64,000 bases of DNA from Neurospora crassa OR74A. Taxonomy: Eukaryota; Ascomycota; Sordariomycetes; Sordariales; Sordariaceae. Of the stretch, positions 1 through 11,249 are shown piece after piece (position 1 is the stretch's first letter; every line of letters starts with the position of its first letter). The stretch spans positions 2,976,001-3,040,000 of the forward strand of contig NC_026503.1 in NCBI RefSeq assembly GCF_000182925.2, given 5' to 3'. The position numbers and the translations under genes were made by a program. Below the pieces are notes generated by a model, which searched no databases, was not told the origin of the DNA, and saw only the letters and a program-made list of their open reading frames with translations.

Positions 1-95
1 ATCCCAAAACCAACCCACCAAACCTCTTACCAACATTCCCCCTCCCTTCCCTCTCTCTCTTCTTTCTTCTAACAAACAAACGAACAAACAAACAG

Positions 96-284
96 GTCTT
101 CGGTAACCTCGTAGACAACTGCTTCACCGCCTGCGTCGACGATTTCACCTCCAAGGCCCTTTCCGGCCGCGAGTCGGGCTGCATCAGCCGCTGCGTGCTC
201 AAGTCCATGTCCACCCAGACGCGCCTGGGCGAGCGCTTTGGCGAGCTCAACGCTGCCATGACTGCTGAGATGCAGAGGCGGTAA
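96..284 (+). CDS. tim9: Mitochondrial import chaperone Tim9, 3' terminal exon (partial)
   Basis: The last exon of a small Tim protein begins after an AG acceptor at 94-95 and ends with TAA at 282-284. It encodes 62 residues. The twin CX3C motif of the small Tims is visible: CFTAC, then CISRC after a 15-residue spacer. The flanking NLVDNCF, DDFTSK and LGERFGELNAAM match Tim9 better than Tim10 or Tim13. Small Tims act in the mitochondrial intermembrane space, where a Tim9-Tim10 hexamer escorts hydrophobic carrier proteins from TOM to TIM22. The twin cysteines form two disulfides through the Mia40 relay. The start codon and upstream exon(s) lie left of the window; bases 1-95 are the end of an intron with a pyrimidine-rich tract. 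Convergent with nup188. Confidence 0.88.
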   Translation, partial: VFGNLVDNCFTACVDDFTSKALSGRESGCISRCVLKSMSTQTRLGERFGELNAAMTAEMQRR

Positions 285-336
285 AATAAAAAAAAACTAC
301 ACTATACACTGTACTACAAGAAGGAAAGGAGAAAGG

Positions 337-384
337 GGAAGGAAGGAAGGAAGGAAGGAAGGAAGGAAGGAAGGAAGGAAGGAA
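337..384. repeat. (GGAA)n microsatellite
   Basis: Twelve uninterrupted GGAA units lie in the presumed 3' UTR of tim9, about 50 bases after the stop codon. Confidence 0.95.
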
Positions 385-607
385 GAAGGGTTGAGGGGAA
401 AAAAAAAAAAAAGACAAATGTGTATAAATAGGTTCAGTTCGGGAAATAAATTGGGTTGACGACGATGAGGCAGGTTGCGCATACATGCATGCGTACCATA
501 CACACATACATACATACCGTAAAGGATATTGCGAGTGAAGGTGTGCTGGTTGGGTTGCAGAATGAGGTGGTGAGGAATACCGGTTTTCCGTTGTGGATGA
601 ATATGGA

Positions 608-655
608 AAGAAGAAGAAGAAGAAGAAGAAGAAGAAGAAGAAGAAGAAGAAGAAG
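608..655. repeat. (AAG)16 microsatellite
   Basis: Sixteen perfect AAG units are followed by a short G run. The tract is intergenic and probably length-variable between strains. Confidence 0.95.
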
Positions 656-841
656 GGGGGGGAGAGGGGGAAACGGATGGATGGTATTGAATACCTAGGA
701 TGGATGGTGTCGAGACGAGTCCTACTTAGTTTCTGCCAGCTTTGGCTAGAGGTAGGGAGGAAAGTTGAAGGTGCTTTTTGTCGACATCTACGGATATGAC
801 AATTTTCACAAAAAGCCTTTGAGGGGACAACGGAGGTAGCC

Positions 842-867
842 GTTGTTGTTGTTGTTGTTGTTGTTGT
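842..867. repeat. (GTT)n microsatellite
   Basis: About 26 bases of perfect GTT repeat lie in the tim9-nup188 intergenic region. Confidence 0.9.
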
Positions 868-1466
868 ACCTCTGGTAGTCGTGAAGCGTGATACCTACGG
901 GGAGAGATCTGGTACGTGATGTGAGGTAACGAAAAGAGACTGAAGCGAAGATATTGGCACTAAAAAACGGATTTATACAAAAGTCAAGATGTTGGAATCT
1001 GGCTGTGTGCAATAATACAACAAATCTTTCTGCGTGGTTATATTGTGATTTGTGGGATTACATGGACAATAAACCTTCCTCTTACTTGATGACTAGAGGA
1101 CGGGCGAGTCCCTCACAAAAGAACTTTCGAACTGTACGGTCGTCATGCGCATAGCCACCCAAAAGAACATTTTTCAAGGGAAAACTGTCGAAATGCTATA
1201 TGAACCTAAAACCGGCAATCACGCCCAAACATCAGCTGTGCAAAGTAACACACCACCTTTTCAATACCGCTTACGACTTGAAGTAAACAAAAACACATAA
1301 ACTCAGTCTCCTGCTACACTGCCTAGCAATTCAACCATATCCCTTACTTTTACACACAATTATCCATCAGACAGACCGCAGCGTTCCAAAACACATCACC
1401 ACCTTTCAACATCCACCCCTTTACCATCATCATCACTTCTTTCCCTCAGTGACTGTAAAACACCTT

Positions 1467-4400
1467 CTACGCACCCTCCTCCGCCTCACCCAACGCCAAC
1501 ACCTCCGCCACACCACTCAACATCTCCACCGCCTTCTCTTCCAACTTATTCTCGCACGCTGACCCTTCCGAAGCTTTCTGGCTCCTCCACTCCATCTCCC
1601 TCTGCCCCAAAGGCACCAACCGTTCCCTCAACACCTTCCTGCTCCCCAGCCAAAACTCCACATTCTCCAAAAGATTTTGTCTGGCCTCGTCTTCCCACCC
1701 TCCGGTAATCTGCGGGATGTCTCTTGCCGAGTGGCCGCCGACATTGGTCATCCTGATGACTGACAGGACGCGCGTGAGGAGGGCGAGGGAGTGGATTTCC
1801 GAAATGGCGGTTAGGGTGATGAAGCCAGACATGTCCTTGTTATTGTTGGGACCACCCGAGATAGAAACGGACTTGGAGGGCGAAAAGGTGCGGTGGGTGC
1901 CTGGTGCTTCGAACCGATCCACGGCCGCGCGCAACAGATTGGGGAATTGATTCAGCACGTAAGCGATTTCAGGGGCGATGGTGGCGCCCAAAGCACCGAG
2001 CATGTTGAGTAGTAAAGGCAGGATGCCCTTGGCCCATATGGAATAGCAGCGGGCGGCGCCAGCGTTGTCAGCTAGAGGGCCGACGTTGGGGCGGCGCATG
2101 AAGCCGGCAAGGTTGGCGGACGTGATGTGGTCTAGCAGGCCGTCGCAGGCGAGCTGCTCCGCGATGGCGGGCATGGCGGAGAGCTCAAGCAGGAAGAGCA
2201 AGGAAAGCTCGCCGTAAATTGGGTCGCCAGACTTGTCCGTCAGCTTGTCGGCCCAGGAGAAGAGCGAGGTGGCGACTTGGAACACGTCGTGGCTGGCCAT
2301 GATGTTGAGGATTTGCACCTGGCACTGGTCAATGCCGGGGACGCTCAGGCAGGCTTGCAGGATCGCGGTGATGAGGGCAAGGTCCTCGGGCGTGGTGGGC
2401 GAGGTGGGTTCGTGCACTAGCGCGACGAGGGACCTGAAGGATTGGGCGACGACGCGGTCAAGGATGCTGAGAGTCAGTTGGGTGACGGCCACGGAGCTGC
2501 TTTCACCACCGGACTTCGACAAGGTGGAGGCGCCGGGCGCAGGGGCATTGACCGAGTGTCTGGTTCCACGGAGAGCGACGAAGAGGATCTTGAGGAGGGT
2601 GCGGAAATAGGAGATCTGATCCTTGTCGAAGGGAACCTCAATGTTATTGATGGCCCTTGTGATGCTGGTGAGCAGCTTGGTGCTGTCCTTAGGCAGGTGA
2701 GAAGCATCAGCGAGGCGTTGAAGAAGCGTCAAAGCCAGGTTTGCCCGAGCGTGAACCAAGCGGACGAAGATGTTGTCTGGCGGCTGAGCCCGTTGGTTGG
2801 CATCCAGACATTGCTCAGCGACCTGTGCCATCTGCTTGGCGACGGTTTCGTTCTTGGGGAGAAGCGAGACGCTAAGCTCTAGAAGTAGATACTCCCAAGC
2901 ATGGAAAAGGGCCTTGAATTATTGTTAGTATTTGTTATCGCCCGAGAGGCAACACAGAAAAACTTACAATCTCAGCTTCCACCAAAGACAAGTTCACATT
3001 AGCCCTCTCCATCTCATGCTTGAAGCCGTTCTTGCGCGACCCATCCCATGCCACGTCGTAACTGAGCATCAAGTCGGCAAAATCCAAGGCATAGTAAAAT
3101 TGGGAACCCAGATCACGGGGAACAAGAACTGTCCTCTTGAAATCCTCTACCGAAATCCCCGGGTACCGTTGGCTAAAGTTCTTTGCAAAGTTAGAATGCA
3201 ACGAGGCGTTGTACCCCGAAACCTCAACTCCGTTACGCAAAAAGTAATCGAGATCGTTCACGACGTCATTCGCAAACTTTTGTGATTGCCCCATCTGACG
3301 CAGATGGTACAGCTGCATGGCAAATGCCTCGGCAATGTAAGCTGCTATCCTCGCCTGGTAGGCAGCCTCCTTGGGGTCTGTCCTAGAGACCATCGAGGGC
3401 GACTTGAGATCGCGGACATATGCTCGGAGGTCGGTCAGGAAGGACGTATCCTTCTGCATGGCGAAGATCGTCCAAGGCCAGTAGTTCTGGGCCGAGGTGA
3501 AAAAGTCTAGAATGGCGATGGCTTCCCGGCTTGGCAACTTCGTGATAGAGCGAAGTTTTTCGATGGCCGTGGAAAGAACCGAGTCGGGAGAGATTTCTGC
3601 AATCTTGCCATCCCCCTTCAAGGCCTCGCGAGGCGTCTTGCCCGTAAGGAGGCAGTTTGCCATCCACTGTTGGCGATTCCGCATTATTGTTGAAAAGAAC
3701 TTCCATATACTGACCGACTCTGGTACCCTGTCAAACGGCTTATCCAGCTGTGAAGTAATCTGGATGAATGACCGCGAAATTTGTGGCCCAAGGTATCCCA
3801 GCAGTGATGGAGGTTCGGCGTTACCCTTCCCGGCACTTTCTACCAGCGCGCTCAGAAGAGCTATCGCCGGTATCTTGAAGGACAGCCTGATAGCAGGAAG
3901 ACGGGCAACCAGGGACGCAGATTTGAACAGCTGCGTCTGGAGCTTGCTGACAGGCAGATCGAGGTAGTTGGAAACCCGGAGGAGGATGGTTGCGAAGTCA
4001 AGGACAACTAAGAGCCTCTCCGAGACAACGGCAGCCCGGCGGGGGTAAAGAGTCGAGTCAGGAATTTGGAAGGCAACAAGAAGTGTCGCTAAAAGAGGTT
4101 GGAATCGGAGTGAGTTTGACGAAGCGGTGACAAAGCTTTCGAGAACGTATCTAGCGGCAGGTTCAAGAGAGCCAGTCAAGGTATTCGAAGGCCCGTTCGC
4201 GCTCAGGTTATAGGTGTATGAAAGGAGCTTCTGCATGATACCCACCACATCACGCACCACGACACTGCGGTCCAGCTCGGATGGGAATCTCCACGTGGCC
4301 GAATTCTCGATGATATCGACCGCGGTCTGGGCGATGGCGAGAGAGACCCGAGAGATCACCTTCTCGCTTGTTCCCAGCCATGCGTTTGTGTCGACGTTGG

Positions 4401-7098
4401 AACGAGCATTCGTCTCCTTTACGACCTTGCGCTGAACTGCACCAAGCATGGCTATTTCAATCAGATTCGAGAAAAACTTGACGGCGGAAGAAAGGAAGTC
4501 GAAGCGCTCAGACAACATGTCAAGGTTTCCGGTAATCCTCGACAGCCGTCCAGCTCTTGTCTCGCCATTGATGAGGGCAGTTCTAGACATGTAAGCCCAA
4601 ATCCTGCCTGGGCACACAGGCAGTGCGGCATCAAGGAACTGTAAGCAGGCTGCCAAAACCGCCGTTTTGGGGCCATCAACGTTGACAAGATCGTCTTGGA
4701 TGATGGTGTCCATAAGGTCACAGACAACCGTCAGGATGTCTTTGGTGTGTGGTAGCGCTCTGCTCGCCTCTTTCAAGACTGCCATGCCAGCCTCAGAGCC
4801 AGCCCTCGAAACGGTCACGGCAGTCCTGAGAGTCTCGACTCGGACAACGGTTGCCAAAAGTAGTACCGATTCCGCCACCTCGTCAGCACTAAGTCCCGGG
4901 AGTGCACTGCTGTATGCGTCAGCCTTCAAAGACACCTCAAGACGCTTGCCCAGGAGGGCCAGGGCCGAGTGCTCGTATTCCAGTATGGCGATCCTCTCGC
5001 TATCCGAGACGAAACGTCCAACAGTGCCGGCAGGAATGGTAAACTTTTCCTCCTTTTCGGGGCGCCTCCTGGTAACCTTGGAGGTATCGAAGAGGTCAAG
5101 GTCGCCAATCAACTGGAAGGAGTTGATGTTCTCATCCTCGAAGATGAGTTCGTAATTAACCCAGTCAGGACTCCATTCCAACGTCAAGGTGGGAGATTTG
5201 AGGAGCAGACCGATCACCCACTCGGAGTTTTCGCTGTCTGCGAGGAGGCCCGTCAACAGAGCCCGAGTGAATGAGACGAAGGGCAGGAATTCGTAAGGGT
5301 AACGGCTGCGAGCCTGCAAGAGATAGTTTTCCTTGAGCTCGACATCCCGAAGCATGACAGAATCAACTTCCTGGTTTGGGGACAGTGCATTCTTAGGAGA
5401 AATATCCCAGTACTGCCTCCCTCCGGACAGTACGGTAAGGAGGCAGGAAACGGTATCGTTCTGGTACCCCACGATAGGGAAGCTCTTCTTGAGAACTTCG
5501 AGGAAAACGGCCCGCGCGCGCGCTCCTAACAGGGAAGAGAAGGCGGCGAGCTGACTGTGGCCAAGGCAGGCTGCCATTTCTGACATGACTTCGTATACCT
5601 GGCCACGAGCGGTGGCCGCAAAGGCGAGCGTCTCAACCAACTGGTTATCCCGCTCAAGGGCCTGCGAGGTCAGGAATAGATCATATGGCGACCTTTCGAT
5701 AGACACTATGCTTCCCGCCGAGTTCCTACGCTCGCTGGGGTTCGGCTGAATCTCCAATTCGAAACTGGCTTGAGCGCGAGCATTTTGAGCAACATCCCGT
5801 CGTTCGACGCGTTCCTGGTAGCCAATAAACATCTCCTGCAGAATCAAGGACCATGCCAAGACAACGGGGCTCGCAGTTGGCGAGCCGGCATTTGCGGCGT
5901 TGGTCACAGCAGTATGAATTATTGTTAGAAGCTCGGATGATGCTAGATAGGGCTCTTCGAAGTCCAACAAGTCGATGTCTTGGCTCAAGTACAGGAGTGA
6001 TCGGTTGAGGTTGATGAGTCTGAGCGAGATCACGCACACCAAGCTCTTCAAGGGCATGACGAGCTCGGAAACAAGGTCATAGCCGCTGCTGATGCCATCT
6101 AGGAACTCGTACGTGTTCATGATCTGATACCACTGAGTTATTATCTCCGGGGTAGTAAACACGGGGCCCGAGAGGTCGAGGATCTGGAAAGAGACCGTCA
6201 TGGCATGGATAGCCTCGGTGAGAGCCGTCCTGGTCCAGTCAATGTTGATCTGCTCGGTAAGAAGACGTTCTTCCACGTTTGCCGGGCCGGTCTGCGCGCT
6301 CTTGATGGCATCTTCGAGGAGGGTGAAGTAACGTGGTACAAGGGCCTCGAACAAGCTGATGTTGATTTCGGAGTGGTCGTCGAACTCGTCATATCCGAAT
6401 GCCTCCTTCACAATCTCCCGTCGCAAGTTATGCGTCTCCTGGTTCAGGATGGCAGCACTCGAGTGCAGCATGAAGGTTACGAGTGACTCGGCGGAGCTCA
6501 CGAAGGACCGGCGTTCGGAGAGGTAGTGGGCCAGAATTCGCTGGCGGCGGCTGGCATCCTTCTCAAACTCGGCCCATGTGGTTTCGGCGTCGGCAACGGT
6601 GGAGAGGTTGAGGAGGACGAGAATGTTGGAAGTTTGCGCATCACTGACTCCAGCAGCTTCCTGAATATTGTCGATGTCCTGGGTAGAGAGAGGGCCGACG
6701 AGGTGGGCTTGTGGGCGCGACTGGAACTCGACTACGACGATGCGCAGGGCGGCAACTTCGCTGATGTTGACATTGGTGCTGAGCCATATGGCGTCGTCCC
6801 TGATGGTCTTGATATTGAATCGCTCGTTGGGCGTCTGGGTCACGTTGATGGCGGCGGTCTTGGTCTCGAAGTCGGCTTTCGTCTTGGAGGTCGGAGGTTC
6901 AAAGGTCTTGGAGGGGTTCTTGAGCAGGTGCTGGACGTAGGCATCTTTTAGAAAGGAAGAGACGGCATTGCTGGTGATGCGATCGCCCTGTTGGTCGGCA
7001 AGGGCAGAAGCGACGAGTTTCCAGGACAGTATTATGTTCTTGCCCGTCAAACACTCCTCCAGCGGAGGGAAATATGTCTTATCGGTCAAGGAGGCCAT
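1467..7098 (-). CDS. nup188: Nucleoporin Nup188 (inner ring of the nuclear pore complex)
   Basis: Two exons, 7098-2968 and 2912-1467, joined by a 55-nt intron (GTAAGT donor, TACTAAC branch, CAAG acceptor), give 1858 aa. The N-terminus (TDKTYFPPLEECLTGKNIIL) and motifs such as PYEFLPF, VCPGRIWAYMSR, NRQQWMANCLLTG and AQNYWPWTIFA closely resemble Chaetomium thermophilum Nup188, which from memory is about the same length. Nup188 is a large alpha-solenoid with an SH3-like insertion. It belongs to the inner ring with Nup192, Nup93 and Nic96 and influences pore permeability and passage of inner-membrane proteins. The second exon is the C-terminal helical tail. Nup192 is the main alternative, but the sequence signature favours Nup188. 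Divergent from trp-1. Confidence 0.93.
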
Positions 7099-7193
7099 TG
7101 GTGATGAGGGTCTCCATCAGCGGCCGGGACCAAATTTGGGAGAATGGGTATTGGTGGGAAAAGGTTCCCTCGAGAAGCGGTGTTGTCGTCGGG

Positions 7194-7213
7194 GTCGTCG
7201 TCGTCGTCGTCGT
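7194..7213. repeat. (GTC)n short microsatellite upstream of nup188
   Basis: Uninterrupted GTC/TCG repeat of about 20 bases, roughly 100 bases upstream of the nup188 start codon, probably in its 5' leader. Confidence 0.8.
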
Positions 7214-7567
7214 TGTCGCTGCCGTCGTGTGGTCGTCGGGTATTTCTGGTCGACGTTCGATGAAGATGGACGAGACAATGATGTATAGTGAAACGAACTG
7301 TCGACCGGATGGGAAAGCTACCGTAGAGCTTTGATCCAGACCCGAGTCTCTGTCATATGGCGGCTGCTAATATGTGGTGGGAGAGGGTGTTGACAGGACG
7401 GATTGTTTGTGATGTAAATATTTTGGGCGGATTCGAGATTCCGTTGGTTGGTAGGTTGGGTTCCTTCAGTTTGCTTGGCTGCTCTGCTGTGGTATTTGCT
7501 TGACGCGCTTTCCTTCCTTGACTGACGCGGCTGGCAATGGTGGTGTTGTGTGCAGGGCACCTGTGAG

Positions 7568-7588
7568 CAGCAGCAGCAGCAGCAGCAG
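7568..7588. repeat. (CAG)7 microsatellite
   Basis: Seven CAG units lie in the nup188/trp-1 divergent intergenic region, outside any supported coding sequence. Confidence 0.9.
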
Positions 7589-7865
7589 CGCGGGAGCTTC
7601 AACGCTTTTCCCGCCAAAGTCGAAGAATCGGGCGGCCAGAACCACGCGCGGGACCAAAGAATTCCCACTGTGTTTTTTTGCGACAGAGCACTCCACTGCA
7701 GTCCCGTCAGTGAGTGTACCACCTATGTCTAGGTAAGAATTTCCACTTTTGGTGGGGCCTCTCTCTTCGATAAGAGATAAGGGATTTCAATGTTTCAAAA
7801 CGGAACATTCAGAACAACACCGCGCGGTTTGTACGGAATGACGGCGACGCTTGGGCCCTCTATTT

Positions 7866-7866
<1 letters not shown>

Positions 7867-7897
<31 letters not shown>

Positions 7898-7898
7898 T
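7867..7898. repeat. (CTTT)8 microsatellite
   Basis: Eight CTTT units form a pyrimidine tract on the trp-1 sense strand, about 600 bases upstream of its start codon. Confidence 0.93.
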
Positions 7899-8176
7899 TT
7901 GTTCTTGATACAAGTTCGCAAAACGGGGGCTGGAGGTAAGGGGACTGTGAAGCTCACAAAGCTCGTAGACGAACATCCGCTTTAATACTTATTCATGTCG
8001 GTTTTGGGAAGCCATTGAGCCATTGAGAGCCACTTGCATCCCAGCGTTGAGAGGTGATTTGTAAACGGTTGTTCTAACGCCACTCCTCGGTCACATCTCT
8101 CATGGATGGAATTTACATACATTGTACAATACACAGCTCAAAGTAACTCACGCCTAAACATCGAACAAAGTGCAAG

Positions 8177-8183
8177 TGACTCA
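8177..8183. promoter_or_regulatory. CPC1/GCN4-type site TGACTCA upstream of trp-1
   Basis: A perfect TGACTCA heptamer lies 323 bases upstream of the trp-1 ATG. In Neurospora the bZIP activator CPC1 binds this element and induces amino-acid biosynthetic genes, trp-1 among them, under amino-acid starvation (cross-pathway control). The assignment rests on the exact consensus and the identity of the adjacent gene. Occupancy is inferred. Confidence 0.8.
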
Positions 8184-8240
8184 CTCACAAAAGACACCTT
8201 GCGCAAGCACTTGTGAATCGCTTCAGGCTCAGATAGCCAG

Positions 8241-8338
8241 GTACGTATTGTAGACTCTCGTCATTCTGATTTCACAACAACGAAAAGAGTCTTTCTATTC
8301 ATGGAGTAGTGATACTAACAGTACTTGTCCACAACTAG
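8241..8338 (+). other. Probable 5' leader intron of trp-1
   Basis: A GTACGT donor follows CCAG at 8241. A TACTAAC branch site lies at 8313-8319 and an ACAACTAG acceptor ends at 8338, giving a 98-nt intron fully before the ATG. Splicing would remove the ATG at 8301 from the leader. This is a prediction from splice signals only. Confidence 0.5.
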
Positions 8339-8505
8339 CTGTAGGTAGTGCTACTTCAGTTACTGCATCCGAAGTCGGGCGTCTCGGGGTTCATTCGTGT
8401 TTCGTTTGGTAATTACACTCAGGCATTTACACCACAGCTGCTGCACCTCGGACTCCTTCAGGAACACCCTCAATACTGCACGGCACTCTCACAAGTCCAA
8501 TCACA

Positions 8506-10794
8506 ATGTCGTCCTCCTCAGTCGTCGACCACTCTCCCCACGATTCCGCTCCTTCGCCCCTGGTGCCAACCGCCTCCAACCTCATCCTCATCGACAACTA
8601 TGATTCGTTTACCTGGAACGTCTACCAGTACCTCGTCCTCGAGGGCGCCAAGGTGACCGTCTTCCGCAACGACCAGATCACCATCGACGAGCTCATCGCA
8701 AAGAACCCCACCCAGCTCGTCATCAGCCCTGGGCCCGGTCATCCCGGCACCGACTCCGGTATCTCGCGCGATGCCATCAGGCACTTCGCCGGCAAGATCC
8801 CCATCTTTGGCGTGTGCATGGGCCAGCAGTGCATCTTTGACGTCTATGGCGGCGACGTGTGCTTCGCCGGTGAGATTCTGCACGGAAAGACCTCTCCTCT
8901 GCGCCACGACGGCAAGGGCGCATATGCCGGTCTGTCTCAGGATCTGCCAGTGACGAGATACCACTCTCTTGCCGGTACTCATGTCACCCTTCCCGAGTGC
9001 TTGGAGGTTACCTCTTGGATTGCGAAGGAGGACGGTTCCAAGGGTGTCATCATGGGTGTCCGCCACAAGGAGTACACCATTGAGGGTGTTCAGTTCCACC
9101 CGGAGAGTATTCTGTCTGCTGAGGGTCGTGGCATGTTCCGGAACTTCCTTCACATGCAGGGAGGCACTTGGGCGGAGAACGAGAGACTGCAAAAGGCCGC
9201 CCAGGCACAGGCTGCCAACACAAAGTCCGACGCTCCCACGCCCAAGAAGAGCAACATCCTTCAAAAGATTTACGCCCACCGTAAGGCTGCTGTGGATGCT
9301 CAGAAGCAGATTCCTTCCCTGAGACCTTCTGACCTCCAAGCCGCTTATAACCTGAGCATCGCCCCTCCTCAAATCTCTCTTGTCGACCGTCTTCGCAATT
9401 CCCCCTTCGATGTCGCTCTTTGCGCCGAGATCAAGAGGGCATCTCCCTCCAAGGGTGTCTTTGCGCTTGATATTGACGCTCCGTCGCAAGCTCGCAAGTA
9501 TGCGCTTGCCGGCGCGAGTGTCATCTCGGTCCTGACCGAGCCAGAGTGGTTCAAGGGCAGCATCGATGACCTCCGTGCTGTCCGTCAGGTCCTTAACGGC
9601 ATGCCCAACCGGCCCGCCGTCCTGCGCAAGGAGTTCATCTTTGACGAGTACCAGATCCTCGAAGCCAGACTTGCCGGTGCTGACACTGTTCTCCTCATTG
9701 TCAAGATGCTCGAGTATGAGCTCCTCGAGCGCCTATACAAGTACTCCTTGTCTCTCGGCATGGAGCCCCTAGTCGAGGTCCAGAACACCGAGGAGATGGC
9801 CACAGCCATCAAGCTCGGCGCCAAGGTTATCGGCGTCAACAACCGCAATCTCGAGAGCTTCGAAGTCGACCTTGGCACTACCGGCCGTCTCCGTAGCATG
9901 GTCCCCAGCGACACCTTCCTCTGCGCTCTCAGCGGCATCAACACTCACCAAGATGTTCTTGACTGCAAGCGCGACGGTGTCAACGGCATTCTTGTCGGCG
10001 AGGCCATCATGCGTGCCCCTGATGCCACCCAGTTCATCCGTGAGCTCTGCGCCGGCCTGACGGGCCCCGTGCCCAAGTCCGCCGCCGAGCCGCTGCTTGT
10101 CAAGATCTGCGGCACCCGTTCTGCCGAGGCCGCTGCGGAAGCCATCAAGGCCGGTGCTGATCTTGTGGGCATGATCATGGTGCCAGGCACCAAGCGTTGC
10201 GTCGACCATGAGACCGCCCTTTCCATCTCCCAGGCTGTGCACATGAGCAAGAAGACCGGATCCACCGAGGTCTCCTCGCAAGCCTCCAAGTCCGCAAGGG
10301 ACTTTTTCAATATCAACGCCGAGATCATCCGCAAGCGGGGACCTCTGCTGGTAGGTGTCTTCATGAACCAGCCCCTTGAGGAGGTGCTCGAGAAGCAGCA
10401 TCTCTACGATCTCGATATCGTCCAGCTCCACGGTGACGAGCCGCTCGAGTGGGCCAACCTTATTCCAGTCCCCGTTGTCCGCAAGTTCAAGCCCGGCCAG
10501 GTCGGTCTTGCGACCCGTGGGTACCATGCCGTGCCCCTGCTGGATTCGGGCGCTGGATCCGGCACGTTGTTGGACTTGGAGTCTGTCAAGAAGGAGTTGG
10601 AGAAGGATGAGCAGGTAACCGTCTTGCTTGCGGGCGGATTGGAGCCTAGCAATGTTGTCGAGACGGTAAAATCTTTGGGGCCTCTGAGTGAGAGGGTGAT
10701 TGGTGTTGATGTTAGCAGTGGCGTTGAGGAGGGAGGCAAGCAGAGCTTGGAGAAGATCAGGGAGTTTGTTAAGGCTGCCAAGTCTGTCAGGTAA
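8506..10794 (+). CDS. trp-1: Trifunctional tryptophan biosynthesis protein (anthranilate synthase glutaminase / IGPS / PRAI)
   Basis: A single 762-aa open frame starts at ATG 8506 (context ACAATG). Three fused enzymes are visible. Residues about 25-220 form a class I glutamine amidotransferase with Cys104 in GVCMGQQ and the His198/Glu200 pair in HPES; it supplies ammonia to anthranilate synthase component I, encoded elsewhere. Residues about 250-515 form indole-3-glycerol-phosphate synthase ([17 protein letters not shown]). Residues about 530-760 form phosphoribosylanthranilate isomerase ([23 protein letters not shown]). This domain order is that of fungal TRPC/TRP1 proteins. The protein is cytosolic. 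Long open frames on the opposite strand are a by-product of strong third-position C bias. Regulation by CPC1 is supported by the upstream TGACTCA. Confidence 0.98.
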   Translation: MSSSSVVDHSPHDSAPSPLVPTASNLILIDNYDSFTWNVYQYLVLEGAKVTVFRNDQITIDELIAKNPTQLVISPGPGHPGTDSGISRDAIRHFAGKIPIFGVCMGQQCIFDVYGGDVCFAGEILHGKTSPLRHDGKGAYAGLSQDLPVTRYHSLAGTHVTLPECLEVTSWIAKEDGSKGVIMGVRHKEYTIEGVQFHPESILSAEGRGMFRNFLHMQGGTWAENERLQKAAQAQAANTKSDAPTPKKSNILQKIYAHRKAAVDAQKQIPSLRPSDLQAAYNLSIAPPQISLVDRLRNSPFDVALCAEIKRASPSKGVFALDIDAPSQARKYALAGASVISVLTEPEWFKGSIDDLRAVRQVLNGMPNRPAVLRKEFIFDEYQILEARLAGADTVLLIVKMLEYELLERLYKYSLSLGMEPLVEVQNTEEMATAIKLGAKVIGVNNRNLESFEVDLGTTGRLRSMVPSDTFLCALSGINTHQDVLDCKRDGVNGILVGEAIMRAPDATQFIRELCAGLTGPVPKSAAEPLLVKICGTRSAEAAAEAIKAGADLVGMIMVPGTKRCVDHETALSISQAVHMSKKTGSTEVSSQASKSARDFFNINAEIIRKRGPLLVGVFMNQPLEEVLEKQHLYDLDIVQLHGDEPLEWANLIPVPVVRKFKPGQVGLATRGYHAVPLLDSGAGSGTLLDLESVKKELEKDEQVTVLLAGGLEPSNVVETVKSLGPLSERVIGVDVSSGVEEGGKQSLEKIREFVKAAKSVR

Positions 10795-11249
10795 AAAGCT
10801 TACGGTGCGGTTAAGGCCCAAAAATCAAGTCTCTTTCTTTCGGTATCTCTATATGGGTTCTCAAAAGGTGGAATTGTGATTATGTTCATGGTTCTGACGA
10901 CTCAGAATGCGAATGTGACAGAACAGAACTGATATGGATTGCTGGAGAAGACTGGGGGGGATACTGACTGACCCCTTATTCTTTGTCATGATTCATACCG
11001 GGACATCCTCAGTGTTCAAATGACAGACACTATGGACTTCCACACCCTGACACCACCCGCACCACAATGCTTTGATCTGCTGATTTGTCGACAAAGCAGC
11101 AACGAGACAGCAACTCCTGGACTCTTCATCTTGAAAATGGAAGAATCTCAACATATATACCAACCCTTCCACGAAGCAAACTTTTAACTTTAAGGATCAT
11201 CTCACCAGTTATCAGCCGATGTTTCTTTACAAGCCGATATTGCCCAACC
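10795..11249. other. Intergenic trp-1 / hypothetical protein gene (tandem)
   Basis: These 455 bases contain the trp-1 3' UTR and the promoter of the next plus-strand gene. The frame of the next gene stays open upstream of 11250 but has no ATG there. Nothing else recognised. Confidence 0.6.

Larger units (their letters stand above)
285..1466. other. Intergenic region between convergent tim9 and nup188, with microsatellites
   Basis: This 1.2 kb separates the two stop codons and should hold both 3' UTRs. It contains three simple repeats, listed separately. Short open frames here are low-complexity or start at non-ATG codons. I see no RNA gene. Confidence 0.7.
7099..8505. other. Divergent promoter region of nup188 and trp-1
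   Basis: This 1.4 kb holds the 5' regions of both genes. It contains three microsatellites, one perfect CPC1/GCN4-type site and a probable 5' leader intron of trp-1, each listed separately. No convincing coding sequence; the short open frames are repeat-driven. Confidence 0.75.

Noticed and set aside
8518-9489. 323-codon open frame on the minus strand opposite trp-1 (and a 350-codon one at 9769-10821)
   Set aside because: Produced by the strong C-ending codon bias of trp-1; Gly/Val/Leu/Asp-rich composition and no recognisable motif. The sense strand is unquestionably coding.
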